Shown here: positions 1 to 11,500 of the stretch, piece by piece
Layout: each line of letters starts with the position of its first letter
How positions within the stretch are numbered: the stretch's first letter is position 1
From: Neurospora crassa OR74A
Taxonomy: Eukaryota; Ascomycota; Sordariomycetes; Sordariales; Sordariaceae
NCBI RefSeq assembly: GCF_000182925.2
Contig: NC_026505.1
Location: forward strand, 930,001-994,000
Length of the DNA stretch: 64,000 nt
Reading direction: 5' to 3'
Translations under genes and position numbers: made by a program
The notes under the pieces: generated by a model
Seen by the model: only the letters and a program-made list of their open reading frames with translations
The model's database searches: none
What the model was told of the DNA's origin: nothing

Positions 1-715
1 ATAATTATTAAAGAAATTATAAAAATTATAAATAAAGAATATTAATTTCAAAAGTAAAATTATAAGGAATATAAAGCCTAGAAATGTATTAGAAGAGGGA
101 CCTTCTACGTCGGAAATTAAATCGATCGGACTAGGGCAATAATAGTTAGAAAAAATTATTTTATTAGAAGTTATAATAAGGAAGAAGGAGAAAAAGGATT
201 AAAAAGGGGTACTACATAGGGGATTATATAAACGAAGGAAGAGGGTCCTTACGCTATTATAAATAGAGGTAAATCCGCGGGGTAATAGAGTAAATAATAA
301 GGTAGAGGTATTTATAAATAGAATAAGGAAGTGGAGAAGTAAAATAATAAATAGGAAGATAGGATAGGGAAGTAGGGAGAAAGTAAAGGAAGGAATAGTA
401 GGGAGTAAAATAGAGAGGTAGTGAAGGAAGTAGTATACTTTGTCTAATCCTATTCCTATTATTTTTATTATTTTAATATTAAAATAATGTAGCGGTAGGA
501 GAGACGAAATTAATTCGCTATAGTAGTAAGTAAAAACTATTATAGCTATAAATAAAGTAGGAATAGTATAGAGAATTATAATTAAGATAGAATTAAGGAT
601 TTTCATCCGGCGGTGCTTAATACCGTACGGTTTTCCCCTTTAGAGAACTAGAGAAGGACCCCATGCCAATAAAGCGCTATAGTTATAGCATAGGGAATAA
701 GACTATTATTATTAT
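1..715 (+). mobile_element. Tad1-like LINE copy 1, 3' end only
   Basis: This is the 3' terminal part of a LINE that continues beyond the left edge of the window. It matches, in the same orientation, the ends of LINE copies 2 (to 4920) and 3 (to 44573), and in reverse orientation copy 4 (from 61946). A conserved block around 608-700 contains CGGTGCTTAATACCGTACGG and is followed by a short (ATT)n tail, the usual ending of Tad1-like elements. The plus strand is purine-rich. The 135-codon frame on the opposite strand (199-606) is discussed as a finding and is not called a gene. The element appears to sit in Gypsy G, whose minus-strand RNase H/integrase region begins immediately after the tail. 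The TSD cannot be checked because the 5' end lies outside the window. Confidence 0.8.
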
Positions 716-1653
716 GATTTTGAAATATAGTTTATAGATTACCTTCACCTACAATATACTTAATAGTACTATTAATTTCCTATATTATATTAATATTCTA
801 TTATAAGTAATAAGTTAATACTTCTTTTCCCCTTGGCGAACTATATTTCGATAGATCTCGAACTCTATACTAATTTTATTCTTGAAGATTAGGCGGTCTA
901 TCAAGATGTAACCCTCTAGTAGTTCATTTATAGTTAATAGCTTTTAATCTTCTTATATTTTGATAACCTTTAGGTTTATTTTAATAATATTCGTTTTAAT
1001 AGTATTTATAGTTTTAAGTAGGTATATATTAATAATAGAGATTAAATTATCCGTATATGTTAGTAAACTATTTTTAAGGGTTTTAAAGATATAAATTATC
1101 CGGTAGGCTTCTTATTTCGCCTTTTAGGTCTTTAAGGCCTTTAATTTCCGAAATAGGGCGTTGGCCGCTCTATTGTCCTTACCCGGTCGGTAAAATATTA
1201 TAAAGTAGTATTAGGCTAGGATATTGGCCTATTCTATTTAATAAAAGTTTAATAAGTGTTTTATTCTAAAATATTTTAATATTTTATAGTCCGTAGTAAC
1301 TAGGAAAAGCGCCTATAATCCTATAAATTTTACCCTCCAATATTATAACGTTCGTACGATAGTTATAAATTCCTTATTATAAATAGAATGATTATATTCC
1401 GCCCTATATATAATTTCTGAGAAAAATGTAATTAGCTTCCAATACCCTTCTATCTTTAATAAGAGGATACTAGCTATAATACTATTAGAGGCATCCGTTT
1501 TAATCTGTATTAGTCGGTCGTACTTAAAATAAAGTAGAATAGGCGTATTTAGTAATTGTACTTTTAATTCTTTAAACGCCGCCTGATATTCTTTATTTTG
1601 AATATACTCTTCCCCTTTTTGAGTTAATATAATGAATAGTTTTGCTATATAGC
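716..1653 (-). pseudogene. Gypsy G pol: RNase H and start of integrase, RIP-degraded
   Basis: Read on the minus strand, this begins with the RT/RNase H connection (K-N-Y-S-Y-I-A-K-L-F). It continues through a Ty3/Gypsy RNase H with readable blocks such as Q-A-A-F-K-E-L-K, I-K-T-D-A-S-N, Y-N-K-E-F-I-T-I-V and F-Y-R-P-G-K-D-N-R-A-A-N-A-L, then passes toward the integrase. Stops are TAG/TAA at Gln or Trp positions. It is the direct continuation of the RT fragment at 4935-7321: removing LINE copy 2 and one TSD joins the two pieces in frame. In the cell this domain would have degraded the RNA strand during reverse transcription in virus-like particles. The copy is dead. LINE copy 1 cuts off the rest of the integrase on the left. 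Confidence 0.85.
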
Positions 1654-1667
1654 TATAGTCCTTAACG
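1654..1667. repeat. Target-site duplication of LINE copy 2 (left)
   Basis: TATAGTCCTTAACG matches 4921-4934 (TATAGTTCTTAACG) with one C/T difference that RIP could explain. A 14-bp TSD fits target-primed reverse transcription. The duplicated bases belong to the RT-RNase H reading frame of Gypsy G. Confidence 0.9.
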
Positions 1668-4600
1668 GGTACGACGGTCTAGAGGTCGGCCACCCGCCGA
1701 TAAACCAGAGAGTGGCGTAGCTAAGGCTCGGTAGGCCGAGGTATAGGCGCCGACGGAGAAACTGCTAGTAATGGTAGCTAGTCCCCCCCCCCCGGAATTA
1801 AGGACCCCGCTACTACCATTGTAAGTCCTAGAGCTAATAGCCGCCGACTGGGAGGAATAATTAGAAGATGTAACAAATTGGGAATAGGTATCGCGCTACA
1901 ACTACTACCTAGCGGCGGCGGTAGTAAAACTAGGGCGATAGTATAAATTTCCTATTATTACCCTTACCCTTAAATTTAGCGGAGAGGCTATTTAGCGATA
2001 TATAGTCGGTACGAAGAAGAATAAAGGAAGACGTTGAGAATTAGGAGAAGACGAAGAAGAGCCGTACCTATTAATTAAAACGAAGAGTTCCTTCCTTATT
2101 TAAATTAGGACGGAAGTTATTAGCCTCCGGGCTTTCCTCTATTAGAGTAAAGTACCGGACGTCTTAACCCCTATCTACGCCTACAGATTCAAAAAGGAAA
2201 CTTTTATTTATATTATCCTAAATTACTTTGATATAAATATTAATTTTTAAGCGAATTTGGAAGCTTAGTTACTAATAAAAGAGGAATTTTAAGAATTCTT
2301 AAACAACGGAGTTAAAGCCGAAAAGATTCTATTATAGGTATTAAAGTTAGGGAGGTTAAAAGAATATTATTTAGTAGTTGAATTAGAGGAGGAGTAATGC
2401 GAGGAAATTGGAAGGTACTCCTAAGAAAAAAATAGAATATTAATAATATTAAAATAAGAGGACGGGAATAAGGAGGAGATAATTATACTAATTATAGGAG
2501 TTATTTGAATTGTAGCTATGATAAGAACTGAAAAATATTATCTAACGAACGTTTAATTGCATTCAAAAAATTATTGGAATAGTTCTATCATATAAATTTA
2601 ATTTATAATAATTTTATAGCGCTATTAAATCTAATTTTTATTTATAAGGGGGCGGTTAGGAGTATCGACAGTTATAAGGCTCCTAGAAAAAGGATTATTA
2701 CTATTAAAATTAAAAATTATACGAATAAGAGTAGCGAAACTGCTACCGTCGGATATAATACGTATAAGAGTAATAGTATTACTATTAGAACTAGATATAA
2801 TCCGAATTAAATTTATAGTACTACTGTTGGGTAGGGAAGGGATATAATCATAATAAACTAGTGTTCGGGGCGGTACGCCGCGCCCTTCCGTATGGGTGCA
2901 AGGCTGGATTCTGGGTTGTTAGGTACAAAGCTGGATTTTGGGTTGGTCCGTATAGGGCTTCATCTTGGGTTGTAGCTTATTCGTACCTTTATACTATATA
3001 CAGTAGAAACCCCTGCAAATGCATTCTCTAGGTACTGTATATACGCCAGTTACTGTATAAGATTTTGGTGTCAGAATTAATCTCCAGCTACAACTGCATA
3101 ACTGCATACTGCATACTAATCTCGGACAATTTTTGGTGTATATGCACTTACAGGCTCGGTCTTGAGTAGAGAAATCTATAGTACAAGGGTCGGATTTTAG
3201 CGTTTGGGCCTCTAACTGGCTGCCGATTTAGGCCTAGCGCTCTTCTAGACACTGTATATCTACTATTTAGTATATAAGTTTTTTAGTGCAGGATTATATA
3301 CAAAATCAGGGGGCGATACTTTATAATTGGATTTTAGCCTAGCCGTTTCTTTCTTCTATTTACTTTGATGCTAGGGGACTGCGCCCCCCGGGATCCCCCC
3401 TTAGAATTCTTTATACGAAAAGTATACGAAGGTGCGAAAAATGGGTATACCGGAATGTACTAATAGAAAAAGCGCAAAATTCAGATAGTGCTAACAACTT
3501 TTTTGCGGGCGAAAACCCTGGTCTCAGTCCGTGCGTTAGCAGACTGGTAGCGCGAACGTGGTTTTACGTGGATCCGCCCGCGAAAGGCACTAACTCCTTA
3601 GCCAGTCTTTTGACCCACCCAGCTACTGTAAGTATATAGAGATATCCCTTATAATTAATTTATAGTAATCTTTCTATTAGAATTTAGTAATACTATAACC
3701 TACGGTATAAGGAAAATATTTGTAATTAGTAAGTAGGCTATCCTATTTTAAATATATATATATATAATTAATTAAATCGTTAGTAGTACGAACGAAGGTA
3801 TTTAAATTACAATTATATTTATTCTAATTATTTAATACTATAATAACGGCTATCGTTAAATAATATTACGAACGTTGTAAAGGCTAATAAGAACGTTTAA
3901 TATATATATTTTATGGATATAAGTATAGTTGGCGTTTTGGGCGCCGCTAATTAGAAATATAGAAATTAAATAATAAAAAAGGGCAGAAAAATAGAGAATA
4001 AGGAACTTACTAATTGCCGAAATAATGGCAAATCTTTTTAATAATAACCTTACGGTAGGTATTAAAGGAACTAAGCTTATTTTTAGAATATAAGATAGAA
4101 GCGAGATTTAAAGTATAGTAAAAGTAAGGAATTTTACGAATAATATTAATTAAATTAATATAAGGGTTGAAGACGAAGAAGAAAGAAACTATATTAGTTT
4201 TAAAGGGGATGACTATTAAGGAAATTATAAAAGTTGCGAATAAGGAATATAAATTCTAAAAGTAAAGTTACGGGGAATATAGGGCTTAAGGATGGATTAG
4301 GGGAAGGACCCTCTATATTGGAAATTAAATTAATTAGGCTAGGGCGATAATAGTTGGAGGAAGTTATTTTATTAGAAATTATAATAAGGAAGAAAAAGGA
4401 AGAGGATTAAAAAAAGGGGCGCTATATAAAGGATTATATAAATAAGAGGAAGGGGTCCTAGTACTATTATAAATGGAGGCGGAATTGTAGAGTAAAGGAA
4501 TAAATAATAAGGTAAAAGTATTTATAAATAGGGTAAGGAGGTAGATAAGTAGGGTAGTAAATAGGAAGATAGGATAGGGAAGTAGGGAGAGGACGGAGGA

Positions 4601-4920
4601 AGGAGTAGTAGGGCGTAAAATAGAAAAATAGCGAAGAAGGCGGTACGCCAGGTTCAGTTTTATTCCTATTATCCTTATTATTCTAATATTAGAATAATAT
4701 AGTAATAGAAGAAACGGAATTAATTCGTTAAAGTAGTAGGTGAGAACCGTTATAATTGTAAGTAAAGTAGGAGCGGTATAGAGAATTATAGCCGAAATAA
4801 AGTTGGGGGTTTTTATCCGGTAGCGCTTAATGCTATACGGTTTTCCCCTTTAGAGAACTGGAGATGGACCCTATGCTAATAAGGCGCTATAGTTATAGTA
4901 TAGGGAATAAGACCATTAAT
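1668..4920 (+). mobile_element. Tad1-like LINE copy 2, 5'-truncated
   Basis: This copy starts inside ORF2, matching LINE copy 3 from about 42110 on, and runs to the common 3' end (conserved block 4815-4860, tail at about 4910-4920). The readable ORF2 part, to about 2400, includes the C-terminal region of Tad1-type ORF2 proteins, where a cysteine/histidine cluster is expected after the RNase H. The rest is the long 3' region. Perfect removal with a 14-bp TSD restores Gypsy G's frame. The first 200 or so bases (1668-1880) are noticeably GC-rich and little mutated compared with the remainder. A GC-rich foreign segment interrupts the element at about 2856-3640; copies 3 and 4 lack it. Confidence 0.9.
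2856..3640. mobile_element. GC-rich nonautonomous insertion in LINE copy 2 (possibly hAT-like)
   Basis: LINE copies 3 (about 43300) and 4 (about 63215) run straight through the site where copy 2 has about 785 extra bases. The insert is strikingly less AT-rich than its host and keeps many CpA/TpG dinucleotides, so it has largely escaped RIP. Its ends are imperfectly complementary: it opens with TAGTGTTCGGGGCGGT, and its other end read in reverse gives CAGTAGCTGGGTGGGT. Near the left end a motif like GGCTGGATTCTGGGTT is repeated about three times, as in subterminal repeats of hAT-type MITEs. It has no credible ORF. I could not find a convincing 8-bp TSD, so the superfamily is a guess and the edges are good to about 15 bases. 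Confidence 0.55.
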
Positions 4921-4934
4921 TATAGTTCTTAACG
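4921..4934. repeat. Target-site duplication of LINE copy 2 (right)
   Basis: TATAGTTCTTAACG directly follows the LINE tail and pairs with 1654-1667. Joining across it recreates the minus-strand RT sequence F-V-K-N-Y-S-Y-I-A-K in one frame. Confidence 0.9.
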
Positions 4935-7321
4935 AACTTCTAATGAAAGTTATAAAGTTTTAAAAAGGATTATATTCCCTTTATATTTATTAGAATTTGC
5001 TAATCCTTTACAATAGTAATTTTCGAGGGATCTATAGCGACGCCGTTATTTCCGATAACACAGCCTAAAAATTTTGTTTTTTCGATGTAGAATTTATATT
5101 TATCTAAATTTACTTACAAATCCGCTGCCTCTAGCTGGGCTAGGACCTGCTTAATATATACTTTATATTCCTCTAAATTATTGAAGAAAATCAGAATATT
5201 ATTGATATATACGCTATAGAACCTGTTTAAATAGCCTATTTGAATATTATTAATATATTACTAGAATATTAAAGGTCCGTTGATTAATCTAAAGGGTAGG
5301 ACTTTATATTTATACGCCCTATATTAGGTATAGAATACCATTTGTTCTTTATTATTAGAATATATACGGATTCGGTAGAATACTTATTAGATATTAATTT
5401 TCGTAAAGATCTTTACTTAATTAATACACAAAATAATCTCTTTGATTAATAATAGTAAGTACTAATCCTTCCTTATAATTATATTTAATTTCTAATAGTC
5501 TATATGGAAGTATAAACTATTATTAGCTTTAGGTATAAAGAGGATAGGCGTAGCTTAAAGTACTGAGCTACTTTTAATAAAACTTTTAGTAAGGGCTTTA
5601 TTAATATATTTCTAGTAAGCTTCTAACTTATTAATTATGATTTTATAAAAGGGGCTATAAGCGAGGTCCTCCAACCTCCCTCCTTCTAATTCGATCCTAT
5701 GATTATTTAAGTAATAATTTAAAAGGGTATTAGACTACTTTTTACTAAAGACGTCGAAGTATTAGTAGGCGTACTCCGGGATTTCTTTCCTTACTTTCTC
5801 CCTAAGCTCCTCCTTATCCTCTACTATTATTTAATCCTTCTAACGCTAATTTTCAATGAACTAATCTAGCTTATAGAGATTAATAATATTAATATACTTT
5901 CGTTCTATAAATTTAAGGAAAATTTTAGTACCTACGACCGCTAGGTTATTATAGTACTTATATTAGCCTACTCTATCTCTCTTTAACCGGTAGTACTTTC
6001 GGATGGGTAAAACTCCGCACACCCACCCCAAACCTACATACACCCAAAAAGGAGGTATGTCAGCTGTTATGTAAAATACGTCATTTTAGCTATAAAAACC
6101 GTACTTTGTAATATCTTGCACATTCTGACCCAGTAAATCCCATACAGAAAATCCCATACAGCAAATCTTTCAACGCCAATCTAGTAATACTTTATAGCAT
6201 TAAAGGAACTCTACTCTATTCTACTCTACTCTACTCTACTCTACTCTAAATAATACCAATATTTAATAACTCAAACAGCTCATTAAAGGAGGCCGTTAAT
6301 GATAATTCAATGTGGATGTGTGTAGAGTGCTAGTGCTAGTACAATTGCTGTATAAAAAAAAGCGAAAGAAATAACCAAGCTGAAGGAAATGTTGCGTATA
6401 TTTGAAGGACGAAATTTTGCGGGTAAAAACGGGATTTACAATGTCAGGTGTCATTAGCTGCACAGTCCCACTTTTCCCTGGTTTTTGGGTGTATGTAGGT
6501 TTGGGGTGGGTGTGCGGAGGTTTACCCTTTCGGATATCATCCCTTTAGTAGGAATCTACCTTGTATTCTTTATTTAATATAATAATATATTCTTAGTATA
6601 ATAGTAGTTATTATTCGGCCTCCTTAAAGGGTATATATTAGTTATAGAACTCCTATTCTATTTTAAATAAATTTTTATTTTCCTCCTTCCGTATTACTTC
6701 AACTTTCGCCTCTTCAAATAATGTAATAGGGTAGCCTATCGGGGTCTATAGTTGGGGCTCCGGATTCTAATTTTGATTAATAGCTAATTCCAATTCCTAA
6801 ATATAATATTAAACTATTTTAAAAAAAATACTCTAGCCTTTTCTTTTCGTTCTTCCGCGGCTTCTTCCTCCTTTATTTAAAGGAAGATAAAGTATCGGAT
6901 GATTATATTTATTAGGACGTAATATTCCTATATCCAATATTCATTAAGAATTAGGTTGTAGCCGAAGTTAATAATTATTATTACTTTATTGGGAAGGATA
7001 TAGTTCCATATTTAAAACATACCTCTAAGGTATAAATTCCTTATTTTACTATACTTACTATTATATTCTCCTGTTACATAGGGTTTAAAGCCTTCAAACT
7101 TCTTAATTTCAAGTTTATTAATAGGACGATTAGTAAATATCTTACTTAGAAAATATTTCTATTTACTTCCGAATTAATAAGTATATTAATTATAGTTAAA
7201 GAGTTTCTATTACTTACTATAGTATAGGAAGTAGGTAGTATTTCCCCGCCTAAATACTTATTTAAGAAATCTGTCTTTACTTTTATTATTAATTTAACCC
7301 TTAGAAGGGAATTTACAATAC
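4935..7321 (-). pseudogene. Gypsy G pol: protease and reverse transcriptase, RIP-degraded
   Basis: This is minus-strand pol of a Ty3/Gypsy element. Just left of the Helitron (7321 downward) a retropepsin-like start is readable (S-L-L-R-V-K, then K-T-D-F-L-N-K-Y-L-G-G). A linker follows, then RT at about 5950-4935, with L-P-F-R-L-I-N-G-P and a catalytic box reading Y-I-N-N at 5198-5209 where active enzymes have Y-x-D-D, then L-G-C-V-I-G-N-N-G-V. Both aspartates are lost by G-to-A change, so it cannot be active. A MULE-derived MITE interrupts it (6005-6527), Helitron copy 1 separates it from its gag (18236-20700), and LINE copy 2 separates it from its RNase H. The frame continues across the MITE when one TSD is kept. 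Confidence 0.88.
6005..6527. mobile_element. MULE-derived MITE with long terminal inverted repeats
   Basis: This 523-bp element has terminal inverted repeats of about 45 bp that match with a single difference; they begin GGGTAAAACTCCGCACACCC and are mirrored at 6483-6527. It is flanked by a perfect 8-bp TSD, TTTCGGAT (5997-6004 and 6528-6535). It shares internal blocks with the longer MULE at 30987-34110: a (CTCTA)n stretch (6211-6247) and a nearly identical subterminal block (6410-6460, including GCGGGTAAAAACGGGATTTA). It is therefore best read as a deletion derivative mobilised by a MULE transposase. It keeps many CpA sites. Its small size may have kept it below the RIP length threshold. 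Confidence 0.92.
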
Positions 7322-7339
7322 TTGAGGTAAAAATACAGT

Positions 7340-7372
7340 TTCCTTGGCCGGAGCCTAGATATAGCCAAGGAA
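7340..7372. other. 3'-terminal hairpin of Helitron copy 1
   Basis: TTCCTTGGC (7340-7348) and GCCAAGGAA (7364-7372) form a perfect 9-bp stem with a 15-base loop. On the minus strand it lies about 17 bases before the junction with Gypsy G, as expected for a Helitron 3' end. Copy 2 has a weaker version at about 34689-34721 with compensated and broken pairs. Confidence 0.8.
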
Positions 7373-7699
7373 GACAGAGAAACGCCCATGTAAGTAGACA
7401 TTTAGGAAGTGAAATACTAGATCCATACTTAGTTCGGATGCACCCAATCAATCGGCGCCAATTTCCTTTAGCGCCAGCGCCAAAACGGGAAGCACGGGAA
7501 GGCTCTTAGTATTTCGAATTTGTATTTAGGGGTACAACACCAACCAAAACATTACTAGATCTGACCCCTTCCGCGAATCTTTCTATTATCTTGCCTATAA
7601 ACCCAGCTAGACTTAGCAAACACGCTCAAAACGCTCCAATCAGCCAATATAGTTTACTTCCAACTATTATACTATTACTAACCCTATTAGGGGTGCTAT

Positions 7700-7790
7700 A
7701 GGGACGCCTATAGTATAGCGGTTTACGGGGACGCCTACAACTACTATTAGTGTAAGTCTAGAGAGTTCGTGCGTTTAATTCCCTACTTGT
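7700..7790 (+). other. tRNA-like (SINE-like) block in the Helitron 3' region
   Basis: An A-box-like TATAGTATAGCGGTTTACGG at about 7709-7728 is followed about 60 bases later by a B-box-like GCGTTTAATTCCC. The equivalent in Helitron copy 2 (35025-35105) is less decayed: TGGTATAGTGGTTTGG and GCGTTCAATTCCC. Spacing and order are those of a tRNA or tRNA-derived SINE head. No convincing full cloverleaf can be drawn, so it is a relic or a captured promoter, not a tRNA gene. Confidence 0.4.
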
Positions 7791-8189
7791 GCTTTATTTC
7801 TTCTTTAAATACTTAGTTATTATATTATTAACGTTTCTTACATCCTTCTCATCCTCCAATCTTATCCGTTGTGGTTTCTGGTGTTGATTGTGTGTGGGCC
7901 GTTCTGGGGAATAGGAGATGTAAGATTGTTGTAAGATGTACTATTTCTCGGTGCCGTTGACGGTTGCTTTGAAAAAGGGTATACTATGAGGTATTTAATT
8001 AGGGTGCGCGGAATAAGTCGAGTTGAATTCCTTTTTTTTTATATATATATAGAGGTATAAGCCGGTGGTGAGATTTAGCTACCTAAACTACGAGTTAGAA
8101 TAATCTGAGTTACAGCTTATAATAAGAGTGATATATCATTTTGGCCGGATAGGGAGATATAGTTTGATAGTAGTAATTTTCTTCTTATG

Positions 8190-8350
8190 AAGAAGTTCAT
8201 CTTTGGCTGGTAATGCCGTCTTGGTGCTAACCCAACCTCCAGCAGTAGTGCGTTGGCATTTGAGAGCAAGCAAATCGCGCCGCTCTTCTTCTTCTTTTAA
8301 TATATTATTGAAGCGCTGCTCAAACTCCAGATTATCGTCTTCGAAGATAA
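8190..8350 (-). pseudogene. Short conserved reading frame in the Helitron 3' region, unknown
   Basis: On the minus strand a frame of about 50 codons is open in both Helitron copies (here and at about 35515-35670). It has an acidic, possibly helical part (E-Q-R-F-N-N-I-L-K-E-E-E-E) followed by a basic part (L-A-L-K-C-Q-R). Copy 2 reads E-Q-R-L-S-N-I-L-N-K-E-E-E. It lies downstream of the helicase stop and has no obvious start codon. It could be the remnant of a second Helitron ORF or of a captured host exon. I do not recognise the family. Confidence 0.35.
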
Positions 8351-8511
8351 TTAATATAATTAATAGTTAATGAAAGTAATGAAAGAGAGAGAGAGAAAGG
8401 GAGATTGAGAGTTGTAAAGATTTATTTGTTATTATATTTATCTACTATAGTAATAATTGTTCTTACCTATCTATCATGCTCTTACCAATCTACTATTATG
8501 CTCTTGCCAAT

Positions 8512-11500
8512 CTATCCTCCTTTAAGCTGCGGCGGACTAGTGCTCTTACGAGGTCTTCTACGGGGCCTTCCTCTTGAACCAGCTCTACTAGAAGGAGCTA
8601 TATTGCCAACTTTTAAGCCAGTTCTTGATCTAGCTCTATTGCTAGCTCTTAATCCAAATCTACCGCGGGGTCTACTACGTACTGCTCTTCCCCGGGGCGG
8701 CCGGCCGTCATCGGCATTATTATTATTATTATTATTATTATCGTTATTAATATTACCCGGTCCTGGAGGTAGTTGGAGCCTTCGATTTGTAGTTGGAGGA
8801 CTACCCGGGTTACGAATATAATATAGCGGTAATAGATGACCGGGATGCAATTGTTGGAGTGTACGTCTGGCTATATCTGTGGTTTTATACGTGTGAGTTT
8901 TAGTATTTCTAATAGGTAAAGTATTGATTTTAAAGTTCTTATTAAATATAATACTATGAATGGTGCGCGTACGGGAGATAGCTATATATAAGAGCCCAGT
9001 TGTAAAGTCCTTCTCCGAAATATTGTAGACGACTTTATTTGATATTTAACCTTGCGTTTTATATATAGTAATAGTATATATAATAGTTAAAGGGAATTGG
9101 GTTCTTTTATAAGTACGAACTCCTTTTAAGAATTTTCGAGTAGAACGAAAGATTGGAATAATGTACTTTGGATTTTCGATATCGGTATAATTGAAATCCT
9201 TAAAGCAATTTGATCCCCAAAAATAGTTAAAATGTATTATAGTAATGAAAGGGGAGTTATTGGCTTTAAGGTGTATATTATATATCTGATTGCCGTTTTA
9301 TATAATATTAATAACCGTACTAATCGAACTATCATTAAGGCTAGCCTCAATCTATAAATTTTCGGTAAGTATAATTCTATTGCCTTTAATGTAGATGAAT
9401 TTGCTATATAGATTACTAATATCGGTATATTTAACGTCTTCAATACTATCAGGTTCATTAGTAGCTTTAATAATAAAAGTAGGGCTTTTAAATTGTTTTA
9501 AATATTTTAGATTATATTCGTTGATTATAGTATTCGTTGGGTTGATTTGTAGAGTATTATTGAATTCGGTTTACTTAGGTATAGATAATTTAAATTTAAT
9601 ACGGTTGGTTAATACCCATTAATCCTAAATAATTGGGTTATTATTATATAGTCCTTCTAAAGCCTTACGAAAATCTTCCTATTTAATGCCCTATTGACGA
9701 AGGATTTACTTTAATTTGATGTTCTAATTAAAATTAAAGTAATAGGTTTAATTACTAGGTTGAATTAAGTCTAGCTTGCCTTCTAAGCGCTTCCTTTTCT
9801 ATTCTTTAATTTTATTAAGAAGCCGGTTTAAATCGTTATCTTTACTAAAGGCTTTAAGAAGAGTATCGGGATCGTTAGCGAATTTGAGGGGTTTCTAGTA
9901 GAATAGGGCCTTTTGTCCAATAGGCGCTAATTAGAAGAAATCCCTAAGAAGAAGGATATTAGTACTGCTAAATTATTTCTTTTAATTTTTGACGAAGGTT
10001 TAACGAAGGCGCGCGTTAATATAATATATAGTTTTTATATTTAGTATAGACTTCTTATTAATAATAAAGTATTTGTAAAGTCTCAATTTATTTTGGATAT
10101 TAGTTAGATTAGCGCTTTATAAATTAATTAAACCTCTAATATTAAGAGGAAGTTATAGAAGAGAATGGAGGGTATAGCTATTGATATTATTAGTAGTAAT
10201 ACTAGTAGGAGTAGTACGAACAATAGGGGTTGGAAAGTTATATATAGATGCTATTTCAGTAAATTTGTGAAATAGTAATCGAATGAGGTGAAATTTCCCG
10301 GTACTATTACGGCTATTAATTTAAAGAAGTAGTTAATTTGGAGTTTGGCCGTTGAGTATTACTTAGTATCAGTTAATAAATTGGTTAAATATTATTTGTT
10401 ATTCGGTATTTAAAGTATTATATATATATTAAGTAATAGGCTTTGGGTTAGGAAAGTTGAAGGTGTTGCAATGAGACTTCTAATAATTTATAACTAGTAA
10501 AAGGAATTCTTAGAACGTAATATAGTTATTATACTAATTATAATTAAAATCGATATTACGATGGCTAAGAATTTTACTATTGAAATTATCTTCATTGGGA
10601 TTAATATAACGGTTGGGGTTGTTTCTATAATTACACTATTAATTAATTAGAAATCAAAATTGTAAGGAATATAATACTTACTTTATCATCTCTTCCTAAT
10701 TAGGCTTATTAAACTCTTCTTTTTAATTAGGTGATTTAAACTCTTCTTTTGGCTTAGTATCTGGTAGCTTACTATAATAATTTTTAGGGTAATTTAATTT
10801 ATTAATATATTATTTATAATAAGTTATATAAGTATCCTTTAATAACTTATAGTAAATACTATTAATAGTATAAGAATTAGCTAAATATTAATAAGGATAA
10901 TATAGTATAAATTTAATACGGATGAAATTTCGCTAGTTGTTTTTATGCTTGTAGATTGGGAAGTAGTTAATTACCTTCTATTTAATACAATCCGTTAGAG
11001 GCTCAGGACGTAAGCTAATATAATTAAATTTGGTAATAAACTTAAAAAAGGATATTTGAATATAGCGTTCTTTTCGATTTATATACTTTTAGTAGATTGA
11101 CTACGTTTGTCGAACTTTATTGGCCGTATTAATATGAATACTACCCTTACCTTCGTTATTATTACCTCCGATTATAGCTATTACTATTCTTCCTCCCTCG
11201 GGATTATAAATAATAATACCTCGGTTATTTCGAAGGCGGTAGTCTATTGTAACTACTATACGGTTACTCTTATAAAGAGGAAGGTTAAGAAGAAGGTAAT
11301 AGACTTCTTAAGCTAATTAATCCCTTTTAATAATAAATTTATTTATGAACGTAGTTGTAAATTGCTTGACTGGATTTCTAGCTGTGATTTGAGGAATAAT
11401 CTCTATTGGAATCTCGTTATAAGACTTAGTGCGTTTCTCATCCTTCGAAATGTATTTAGCTATGTAATTAAATATAGTATTTATATTGGTATATAATTAG

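Noticed and set aside
7700-7790. Functional tRNA gene
   Set aside because: Only box A- and box B-like motifs are recognisable; acceptor and anticodon stems do not pair.
8405-8821. 138-codon Leu/Pro-rich frame on the plus strand
   Set aside because: It is the antisense of the helicase C-terminal tail; the minus strand carries the coding signal.
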